Of a stretch of 31,480 nt of DNA, positions 9,584 through 21,500 are shown piece by piece. The translations under genes were made by a program, and so were the position numbers. The notes under the pieces were generated by a model. It did no database searches. It was given only the letters and a program-made list of their open reading frames with translations, and was not told the origin of the DNA. Position 1 is the stretch's first letter. The number at the start of each line of letters is the position of its first letter. Source of the stretch: Phoronis australis (lineage: Eukaryota; Phoronida; Phoronidae); contig NMRA01001279.1 of the NCBI GenBank assembly GCA_002633005.1, positions 1 to 31,480 on the forward strand, in the 5' to 3' direction.

Positions 9584-12500
9584 GTGAGTAGTATTTTCTG
9601 ACTCCTTAGAAATATTAGTATACCACAACAACGGCGGCAGGAAAAACAGAAACGCTATGCTTTGTGCATGATGTTACAGATTATACTAAAATGATGTTAT
9701 CGAATTCAGTCTTTCTTTTGTTCTAGGCTACGACATAGCTAGTTTGTTTTTCACTGCATTTTTGAAAAGGAGGCGAACAATGTGTCAGTTCAAACCCTAT
9801 GCAGGTTTTCCGGCGGATACGCGCATCTTGTCATTAACTTTTAAAGATGCTATTTTTGCTTCATTTTGTTAAAAACTTCATGAAACGGATCTTTAAGCAA
9901 ACACATTTATTAGAAACCTAAGCCCAAATAATACTCTTTCGACACGACATCGATTTTTTAAAAGTAAACTGAATTAAGTACAGACTTTTAGCTTAATTTT
10001 TATGTTTGGTGTGTTGCACCAAGACAGGATGGATGCCGGGCGAAGTGTCAATCGAGATTCGAGTGTCTTGCGGAGATCGAATATGAACTTGGAAATTTCG
10101 CTTAATCTTAAGATCATTTATAGGTATACGTGAACTTGGAATACCCGGGAAAACGTGGCGTCTTAATTCACTCAAATAATCACGTTCACGTTACTATAAT
10201 TCCTTAACGAGTAAAACGGATGATTCTGGGACCAAAAATTGCAAAAACTCACTACATTAGACAAAAAATTCAACTGATTTCTGTAATGCTCACTCATACG
10301 CGATCTTCAAATTATGCAAAATTCAAGTCCACGCACTCTGGGGAAGTAATGGAGGGCGTTCGGCAGAAGATATTTCGTCCTCCGCTTAAAAGGTCTACTA
10401 AGCGTCCTCGAGTTGACTGTTACTGCCGTGAAGTTTTAATTGATTATCATTTTAAGAGTTGCAATTATCTGTAATCCCAGATGGCTGTTACACAGTCTTA
10501 GTTAGCAAAGATTTTGCCCGACAGGTAAGTCATTAACAGACTTCGGCTGTTCGAGGCGTCACTAGTGGCAGCCTCAGTTTTCGGATTGTTATGGTAGATC
10601 TATTTTACTGCCTATCGGGATTTTCAGTAGATAAGCCCATGGGCGAGTATTAGGAAATGAAAATATTAGGCGTTTCAATAACATCAATAAACCCGCGAGC
10701 GTTTATTTGGAAAAGAGGGGCGTGTAAATGGAAATTCCTAGCTTCGGCTGATATGGAAATATATCGGCGATGTTTGCATGAAATTTTGCTTTTTAATTCT
10801 AAGTTAATAAAACACATAGTTCGCCAACACATCGTTCGTTTTTGCAAATGTTAAATGCTCCACAAAACTGAAGTTTTTGGCTAAAAGTTGACGTGGGCTT
10901 TTAAGAGGAAATTTTCCGAATAACTGCATTGCGATCTGGACACTTGACACATGTCCAGAAGTTGTAACACCAAATAAACGGCATAATTTTCCGTATAATT
11001 GCGCATGGGCGTTTCATCAGGTGGGCTTATTATACAAGTTTTAAATTATTTTACTTGAGTTCCTTAGTTATTGATGTCGCCAATCAGTCCAGCATCAGTT
11101 GACTTATCAGCAAAGCCCAGATTCCACAGAAAAAAGGTTCATGAATAATTTGAAAAAATCTGCGTTCAAGCAACCTCACAACATTCACATACGGATAGTG
11201 TAACCCAGTAAGTGCTGTTATAAAGCACTGTTTTCGCCACGGTTCACTTGTTACTTCAATAGAAACTTGCACTTTCTTGTTGAGTCTCCGTAGAGTGTTA
11301 TGTACATCGGCTTGTTTACTGTAAGTTGTTCTTTAGCTGGGTAGTGTGCTCGTGGACATATCCAACTTGAAAGCGTGAACTTGTGTACTTAAAGTACACT
11401 TTCAGTAACTCAATTGCAATATAATCTCTAACATGATTGCCCGAAGTAAAATGAGCAGTAACTCAACAGACACTGCTAGTAAATTTGTGCTAGATCAGAG
11501 ATCTCGTGTATTGAGGACACAAGTTGGTCAGGCCCGTAGTCAACATTGCACAGGGGGTGGTTCAAATTTCTGGAACGGTGGACCTTTGATATTTTGCAAA
11601 GGTCGATACTAGTTTTCAGTAAGGCCCTTGGCGCAGCTTAATTAGGGGGGAGGGGGAGTCTATATACACAACGATGACTCTCAGCTCTATATTCCTGAGA
11701 TGAGACGGAAATGAGGAAGCCGTGACGGTTGTTGTAAAAGAATAGGGCTCAAATTCGGACATGTAATGTGGTCCAGAAAGAGAACGTTCTCGCGTTACAT
11801 TCCGCCAAACTTTAAAATGAGGCGTGCTTAAGTGATTGAGTACACCACATTCCAAACTCGGACGGAATTTTTTTAGTCCGATAATGACTTCACGAAATTT
11901 TTTAACTGGTTGTATTTTTGCCTGTTACTTACATCGCTGGAAATGAGAACGGTCCACTATTCTAAAGGTTCACTACCCCCCGAATGTTCGTTACTCCGAA
12001 AATATCTAAAATTTCGAAATAAGGTTTAATTTTTACTTTATACTAAACGATAATTCGGTTATTAGATGCGCTAGGTGGTGTACCTAAAACAACGTGCATA
12101 GCATATTGATTTTAAGCGCATACGAAATTACCTGCATGCCTTATGAATATCGAAAATGAGTACGTTCTTAAAGGGATATCAAACCTATTGAAAGATACTA
12201 AAAATAACTTTCCTGTCCAGTTGTTTGAGGCAAAATAATACTCTGTTAGTAACCCTTGAAACCATCAGAAGTTTGCTGAAAATTTTGAAAACTCCTACCA
12301 AAGTTTGCTAAACGGCCAAGCGTGACCTACGCTTTTTTGCGAATTACACGGCAACTGTGGGAAACGACCACCCACCAAGGACCATAATGTGCAAACCGTG
12401 ACGTGTATGAATTTTTAATTGATTCCTTCTTTAAAAAGGATTCAAAATCCTGTTTTGATGATTTCAACCAATCTTCGTTCTCTCACCTGCAGATGCATCA

Positions 12501-15434
12501 TTGGCGTTAAGCTTGAAAGATAAAAGCAGGAATCGACTAAGAATCCATAATCACTATCTCAAAAATTGGACATTATGGTCCTTGGAGGGTGGTCTTTTCC
12601 TACAGATGCCGCGTAAGTCGCTAAAGTGTAGGTCACACTTACTCCTTTAGCAGACTTTGTAAGGAGTTTTCTAATATTCATCAAGACTTGTGAGGGTTGT
12701 CGAGACGTTACAGAGAATTATTTTGTTTCGAAGAACTGCATAGGAAAGTCGTTCCAAGTATCTGTTAAAAGTTCAAAACCGGGTTTGGTATACTTGAAAG
12801 ATTGACGCTAGTGATGCATTAACAGGTGGCAGGACAAAGATTGGTCTGTAACAAAAAGAAGCCAAACGCATGTGCTACGAAAAACAGTTCAAGCAGCACA
12901 AAAATGATATACGTCAAACTTTGCAAGCCATCAAAAACGAAATTTCTAATTCATCCTTCAGCACTGTTCTCCCTCAGTTTATTACCTCTACTACATCTGG
13001 ACACGTTACTGATAAACACAAAATAGCTGATCAGTTCAACAACTATTTTACTAACATTGGCTTCCCAAATACCAATATGCAATGAACGTTTCGAAAATTA
13101 TCTTGACAGTTCCCCTGACTTTATTTTTAAGTTTAAAACCGTTGATGATGACAAAGTATTAAAGGTAATGAAAAATCTAAAATCAAAATCCTCTACAGAC
13201 AGTGATGGCCTATCGTGTTCATTTATCAAAAAATACTCGAACTTTCTATGAAAAACAGTTTCTATGATCATAAACCAATCCCTACGCACAGGTATTTTCC
13301 GCGATGGTTTGAAGGTAGCTAAGGTATTCCCTATTTATAAAGGTAATGACACCGACAACAACTCTCTTGTTAACTTTACGCCAAAATCTATTCTACCTAC
13401 AATTTTCCAAAGTTTTTGAAAAAATTGTCTGTTCTTATTTTTCAGATAACAATCTTCTATATACATGTAGGTCCCAGTATGGTTTCAAGCCCAACCATTC
13501 CACTGAACTTGCGGTTACCGAACTCGTCCACTCTCTTTACAAAACATTAGTCAAAGCTTTAACTCAATTTTCATATTTATGGATCTTTCTGAAGCCTTTC
13601 ACATCATTGATCACGGTATTCTCCTATAAAAATAAAAACATCAAGGGCTTTCTAATAACGAGTTTTATTGGTTTCAAAGCTACCTTGAAAATAGGAAGCA
13701 GTTTGTCTGTCTCGATACTGTCACTTCGTCCCAACTTCATATTTTTACAGGTGTACCACAGGGATCTATTCTAGAACCTCTCATATTTTTAATCTATGTA
13801 AATGACACCACTTTCTCCAGCAAGGCCCAGTTCATTATGTACGCCGACGACGCATGCCTGTTAATTCTTTTCCATGTTAACAAAAATAACAGCCTCAGCG
13901 CTCATACCATCAGAATAAATAATACTATGCACAATGTTTTTGATTGGCTAAATACTAATAAATTATCTCCCAACACAAGTAAAACTAAATTTATGCTATT
14001 TCGATTTCCAGCGAAGATGACATCCATCTAATCAAAATCAACGATAAAGTCATTAAAAGAGTTGAAAATTTCAAATTTTTGTAGACAGTCATCGTTCCTG
14101 GAAAAAGCTGTTCAGGAAATTTCTAACAAAATTGTAGAAACTGCGGGCTTCCTCTCCATACTGAAATACTATTTTCCCAAACACACACTCTTGATGATTT
14201 ACAATGCGCTTATACTATCACATCTATATTTTGGTATAATACTATGGGGAATCAATAACTGTACGAGATTTAAACTTCTTCAGAAAAAAGCTTTGAGAAA
14301 TGTTACCAATTCTTCCTTTTTTCACACACAGAACCAATTTTCAGGGAAATAGGAACAAGACATATTTAAAAAAGCTTGCCTAAAATTATTTTACTAATTC
14401 AAACACAATGAATTGCCTATTTACTTTTATGCTATTTTTTTCTAATTCCATCAGTCACCAAGAGATCGTGCTAGAATGTGCAGTCAACAATCCATCCTAA
14501 AAATGCCCACCTACTACATAAAAAGTTGTGAAAATTCATTAATGTTCAAAATACCAAATCTAATTAAAAAAAACTTTATACCACAATATTAGCCTCAAAT
14601 GGCAGATACAACCGTGTAATAACCCATAAAGTTTACTCACTAGTGAGAAAACATTTTGGCGGGAAACCGAGGCCGGATTCGAAGCCGGGCCTCAACAGTT
14701 GCGAGTCGCCGACTTCACCCTTGCACCACTCAGCGGCTGATGTCATCGACCGTGAAAATAGAATACTTAAATGAGCACGCGCAACAATCGCATGTTCAGC
14801 AAAGGGCATTGCACCGACAATTATACGCTATGAAAAATAAGACGCAAAATTTCCATGAAAACGATATTTTAATTCAGTGAAATTTTTCTCTCGTGTTCTC
14901 TCACTTGTAAATCACTGATCTGCAATTTGAATGCAGGTATTGTGTCGTTGGGATCCTTTGACATGAGCATTATAGTCACTTACTAGTGGTAACCTACTTT
15001 AGCAGACGATATTTTCCCGGTCGAAGCTTAGCGTGATAAAATTTGTAGTAAGCTATAATAGTTGCTAAACCTTAATTTATAGATTAATTTTATTTCTACT
15101 TTGTTTTATTTTTCAATTAGTTTTGAGTAAAAGCATTATTTGACAAAAATAGCTCGGCTTTTCTTAAAAGGTCACGACCTCCGACCCCGGCCTCTGACAT
15201 AGAAAGTAGTTACAAAGCCGTGGCGAGTCGAGTAAGGTAGATCGATTCATTCCAATGTTTCTCGTTCAGTATGTGGTATAAATAGATTATTACATGTTCT
15301 CAGTCGTTATTCCCCTTATCTAGAGCCCTCGTAGATTTTGGAGAATCATCACAATAATTCTCCAAAATGCCAAAATCCACTCGGGCTCTAGATAACGGGG
15401 GAGAGAACGACTTCGCCATGTAATAATCTATATA

Positions 15435-15523
<89 letters not shown>

Positions 15524-18500
15524 AGAGATATGGAGGGCACAAAATCGATACGCATAGCTTTCATGGGTTCTCCATGTATTTAAAAATTATACATATTAAG
15601 TACACACAGCTCTCAGTGTAACGTTCTACATTGTTATGCATGTTCTAACAGAAGTAACCGTGATCACCTGTCTTTCATATGCCATATGCTTTTCTAACCG
15701 TGCGGTTTCCCTTGTATCAATAGTCTCTTTGTTTAATTCTTTGTAAAATACAATTAATTTAATTAATTTACATTTTAAATAAACTTGCATTGTATTTTAT
15801 TTCATTGTAGATTTACTTTTTTCTATTGTTAGCCATATTGTTCTTCTTGCTGGTTAATATCTATTTAATTTATTATTACTCGGTGGTCAGCTATTAGCGG
15901 CCCGTGCCTTTGCTGGCCACCCAGTCATATAACTATGCGTGTTTTTATATGACTTACAAGGTAAAAGTTTTCCTCTATCTAAAGTTTCTCTCTCTGAAGT
16001 AATAAACTTTCGAAGGTAGCAAACCTTCGATGTAGTCGACTTACGGAGTAGTGAACATTCCGAATAGTGTCGTGTAACTTTGTAATTTTTTTGCATCAAA
16101 TTTGTTGCTCGTATGAAATCTGCGAGGCTGTGTACCATTGACACTGATTGACAAGAGAATATTTCCTTCATTGACCAAAGTTTTTAGTGGGTCGAGACCT
16201 ACTTTTCCCTAATACTGTGAACATGCTCGTTTTCTCAGTGCAAGAACACACGGTATATGAATGTCTGTTTTTTGTTTGAGCAACGATGCAAGACAGTCTA
16301 TAGCAAACTTACCATCGGCGTGTACTTAATTTAAAAGAATGGAAACGCACACACGTGTACACTGGATCAACAACAATCATTTGACGATCACCTTCAATTT
16401 GAAATTGTGAAAATGCCTTCACCTTACCATACTATGCTAGCAAGTACACCAAAATGTCAGATAACATATTTTCTGCTGTTTTATTTCTTGGTCGATTTTA
16501 AGGCACCACAAATTCCCTTTTTGAGCTCCTTCCCTACTTTATATCTGAGCTTGATATAGACATTTGCTTCTAGACTGCTTTGTTGCTCTATGGTGTATCG
16601 TTGGCCAAATGGGTGAACATTAGGCCGTTAAAATACGGACGTAAGATAATTCTTGTTGGAAACGTAAAGTAATTATTTGCGGCGTAAAGCAATTAATTGC
16701 GGCGTGAAGAAATTATTTGTGGCGTAAAGTTACTATTTGCGACGCAAGAACATTATTTGTGGCATAAAGTAATTATTTGCAGCGTCAAGGAACTTTTTAC
16801 AGCTTAAAGTAACTTTGTAGGCTGTAAAGTAATTATTTGCTACATAAAGTAACTTTAAGCTTCGCAAATAATCACTTTACGCCGTAAATAATTACTACGC
16901 CACAAATGATTACTTTACGATGATAGCAATTACTTTACACCATAAATAACTTCTTTGCACCGCAAAATAATTACTTTACACCTCTAACCAGAATTGACTT
17001 ACGCACGTAATTTAACGACATAACATCCACCCTATTGGCAAACGATAATATCAACGATAATAGAGTAGCAACCATGCATGTTCAGTGTCAATCAATGACG
17101 TAAAGCTTCTTCTAATCGTCTGCACGACCCAGTCATCTACCCAAACACCTCTCGGGCAAAGTTGGGCACTGTGCCCGGGGAGGGACCGATGATTACGTGA
17201 AGCACTTTGAATCAGAAACAAATTCAAAATTACTACTAACTTAGTCATCATTGTAGTTAGTAGTACCAGTAGCGGCTGTTGTTGTTGTTGTTGTCCAGCT
17301 ATATACTGTTTTTAAAGGATAGGCTGGAGTTAGACCTTTTCTGCGGGGGTGGTTCGCTTGAACCCCCAGGACCCAACCCGGCCATGGGCCTGTTGATGGT
17401 CTGTTTACTACAAATCTAGGATCCTATTCAGGTCAACTAGTTTCGATTCTGTCGCTGTTGTAGTGTACTTTATGGTAATTATTTTATAATAAACGGTAGT
17501 TGCTTTGAAGTATAATTTAATACGTTTCTTTTGTGAACTTTAAACGCACGCTTATATACAATTCCAATGGTTTAAGTTGTGTTGAGTCATTTCACAAAAC
17601 AACAGTCTTTGCCTACGCCTTTGAAACTGACCCTGAACAAGGCCACCTACATAACATTTCATAAAAATCAATTAAACTTTGGCTTTTCAGAAATTCTTAT
17701 TTTGAGGTGGTATCTTGCGATCTAAGGCCTAACAGCAATCCTTGATTAATAGAAATTTATTGCACACTTTTGCGAATTCATGTCATCCTTTGCTGGGTAA
17801 CAGTCTTGCAGTGTGTATTCGGACCGACAGTCTACACAGCCCGGTAGAGCTAGTCCTGATACCCGAGCAACCCTATACGACACACTAGTCTTGCGGTTGA
17901 ATATCTGTAGATTTTCGGTCTATGTACATCCTGTTAGTCCTAGTTTCGACTACTCACTACAAGGCTACCTGTGTAGTCTTGTGGTTGTATACATGCTGAC
18001 AGTGTTTGTCTGGGTATACTTATCCAAATTGGTGATTTGTATTAATGTTAGCAGACGACTCGACAGGGGTCGCACAAACGTATGTGCCACAACAATAACA
18101 AACTTACTAATAACTGGCGCAATATTCTCTTCCTTTTCTCCTTACTCAATGACTGGAAGGATAGAAAGAAATTCACTTGCATAGGAATAATCGTGTGTAA
18201 AACTTAAGATACAATTATTAAACAAGAGTCTGGATTTACTAAGAATTTAGAGTCCGCCAAGTAAAAGTTACTCTTAGAGTACACTAAGGAAGATCAACAT
18301 CATAGTCATTTAAGTATGAAGGTGGCCGTCGAACACGTTTTGGTCTGGTGCTGACGCAGGTCGGTTCTGCCAGTGGAGTGGAATGGGAATCATCGACTGC
18401 AGACTGGGCAATCTCCAGGTTTGTGGGTTGAGGGTGAATTGGTTCTGCATGTAACTCATGGTGTTTGTCGTCATCTAATCTGTCGTTATCAAATGGGCGT

Positions 18501-21500
18501 ACTAACTCCATAGGAGACTCAGGGGAGTCTGGTGGCTCCAGGTCATCCATGTAGTCAACGTAAGTCTTACCTGGAGGAGGAACAACAGATGTCTGCGACG
18601 GCACGCGGAAACAGTCGGAAAGTTTAACCTTGTAGGCTGTCGCTCTTAGTTGGGAACCAATAAATTTACGAATAAAGCACCACTTTCCAACAATGCTGGT
18701 AACCAGGTAAGGATCTCGAATCCGAGACTTGGTACCATCGACATACAAGTAAACAAGCTCACCGAGATGGATAGGCGAAGTATGGGCATTGACAGAATCT
18801 TTTTTCTGACACCTTGTACTATAGCCATGGTTAACCTCTCGCTCACGATGTTTCTCCAAGATATAATCCCTATCAACTTCAGGAATTTGGTCGTGGGCGA
18901 ACTGACAGCGTTGGGTCCACAATTCACGAGATGAGAGACCCTGACTACGGATGCTATAGTTAAGACGAGCAGTAGCGATGCTGAGACCAAGATCACTGGC
19001 AAGACCTCCTTCAGGTTCGAGCCGCAACAGTTCTTGTTCTAACTCAGCGACAGCCTTCTTGGCAACGGGGTTCTTGTTTGGGTTCTTCACTCTTCCAACT
19101 TCAATGGAAAGACCGAGGAGGTTGAGACGCTGGTCCCCTTGTAAAGACACAAAAGCAGGAGCGGAATCATCACATATGACCGCGTTAGGTCCGCCGATAG
19201 GGTGTAGATTAAGAGCTAATCTAGCCAGGCCATCGCGAAGACTGTTTCGCTTCTCGTCGGGCAAGTGGCTGTGTAGGAAGTTATACACTCCCTTAGAACT
19301 AAGATGTTTTGACGTGAACGTTTTATAATATCTGCAGCAAATGACAGACGGGAGGGAAGCCCTTGTAGTGCTGTGCAAGAATGACAAGACTTGGTCACGG
19401 AACGTATGGCTTCTGACAAATCAGGTGCATAAAATTGACGTTTCATCATCATACACAACTGGTGCGCGGAAGGATGATCAAGTTTGATGTGAAGAGCAGT
19501 GATCAAACCGTCAAGTGCAGAAGGTGCACTACAATCAGCTCAGAGCTGGGAAGGAGTGGTTGGTTATTCTTAACCACCAAAAGACCATCGCGCGATATGG
19601 TGACAACATTCAAGTAACACTTGACGTCTCTCAAATTCGTAAGTTTTTTGGAAGGTCTTGTACCTTGCTTCAAGTGGGAGTGAACACGACGCAGGTCAGG
19701 GAATTCAGATTGAGTACTCAACCAAGCCGATTACTCAGATTACTCAGAATATCTTGGACAGAAACCTGACGAACAACTGAGTCTTCTGTGAGGGCGATGA
19801 AGCTGCAAATCTGAAACCGAGGTTCGTAGCATGGTGGGGCGTTTCTACTGGCAAAGTCGGACGGAAGGTTAGCAGTGCCGGCGAGGTGTCTAACGGAAAC
19901 CTGGAATCTGCTTACTGTGGACAAAAATGAAGTTACTCTTGGACTTGCAGAGAACTCGCCTCGGGAAAGCTTGTCGTTAGCTTGAACACAGGGCTTACTA
20001 TCAGTCAAGACGCAGGCTTTGTGGAATGACTGTACAATGTAAGGACTGACACGTTTGATGGCGGCTGCGATGCTGAGAGGTAACTATGTAACTTGGTGTT
20101 GTCGTAACTTGGCACTGAAGAAACCGGCGAGCAGAATCTTGTTACCACGTGACAAATAAAAGGTAGCGCCAATACCCTGCTTAGAGACTGAACCATCTGT
20201 CACTATCCATAGATGGTCATCGGGTCGAGGTAAGGTGATTGACATGCTATGGGAGACAGCTGTTTTGGCAGCACTGAAGTGTTGATGTAGTTCATCGGAC
20301 CAATTCACCTTATCACAGGAGTCTAAACCAGCGATTACTCTATCTAGGGGAGCTAAAAGCTGGGAGTAATGAGGAAGGACGCGGCCTAGCATTTTATAGG
20401 CACCAATGAAGGATTTCATCTGCTTCACAGTGACAGGGGCTCCTGCATGGCTAGGGTAACCATTCGGTGTGGGCTAGCTGAGAGTCGTCCCTGTGTCCAT
20501 ATCCAACCAAGTATGGTCGTCGACTTAGGGCAAATAATGGTTTTTGAGGCAGACAACTTGTGGTTACACGCGTGCGAGGCATGGAGAACTCGTTTCCAGT
20601 TAGATGCATGTTCCTCTGGGGACTCGCCGCCACAACAGATGTCATCGCCAAGTTTGACTAATATGCCCTCCTGAAGGAAATATAGGGGCTACAATACTTC
20701 CATTCGCTTTCTGTACGCATTTCGTTGAATGTATTTTAAACGAACGGTAACTCAAATCCGGTCACCGATTTTTAGTTTTCACCTCGTCAAAAATACATCC
20801 CACACTTAAAACTATATCACTTAAAAAAACACTTACTTTCCTCATTGGTCCGTTTTACTTCCATGCATACTTTCGATGAAGTTTAGTTGTGAGAATTAAG
20901 GTGACTTTGGCGAGAAATTCCAACTCCACGTTTTCACCACGCGTGCGATAACCCCAGTAGGTCAACTGAGTCACGTGAGTTAGGCAAAGGCCAGCGCGAG
21001 ACTGAGCGCCAAAGCGCGTGACACTAACGCGTGACACTTGCAAAATAGCATGAGAAGGTATCAGTTGAAATTTGTAAGATATGTGTCCCTTGGACTTTTT
21101 ATTCGTCAACATGCGTGATTTCACTTTCTCAAAATGGAACCCGGTAAGAGAAACTCGAGCAAACCGCCACAGATTTTCATCGATTTGTTCAAGTTTTGCT
21201 GACTAAATTGTATCCAGAGTCATGGTATGTGTTAATTAAAACTCCATGTTCCTATATGTATGGTTCATTTGACTTTATTTGCTGTATTTTGAAATGAGTA
21301 ACTTTTTGTGGGGATGTACTATCGCCCCTGTATGCCTTCGGCATCCAAGGCGATGTAATTGTCTAGTTCTCGACATGTTTTTCTTCCATCAGTTGGTTCG
21401 TGTGCATTATGGGTAATCACTCCACTGGAAGGGCTGCATAAATAATGAGGCATCGCTGAAAGTCCGCCCATTTTTTATGAATTTTAAAATAATTATAGTA

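Noticed and set aside
14656-14880. 74-codon frame on the + strand
   Set aside because: It overlaps the antisense of the SINE head; Arg/Ser-rich residues come from that GC-rich repeat.
7571-15995. The inverted pair at 7571-7945 and 15596-15995 as the ends of one 8-kb transposon
   Set aside because: Both blocks are 3' ends of the same LINE family in opposite orientation, and each joins LINE ORF2 sequence on its own side.
16663-16982. CRISPR-like array of short repeats
   Set aside because: Units are contiguous and diverged, have no unique spacers, reverse direction midway and sit within inverted ends of a transposon-like element in a eukaryote.
18646-19328. Several frames of 94-118 codons on both strands within the Gypsy region
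   Set aside because: They are alternative-frame shadows of the integrase frame at 18284-19387.
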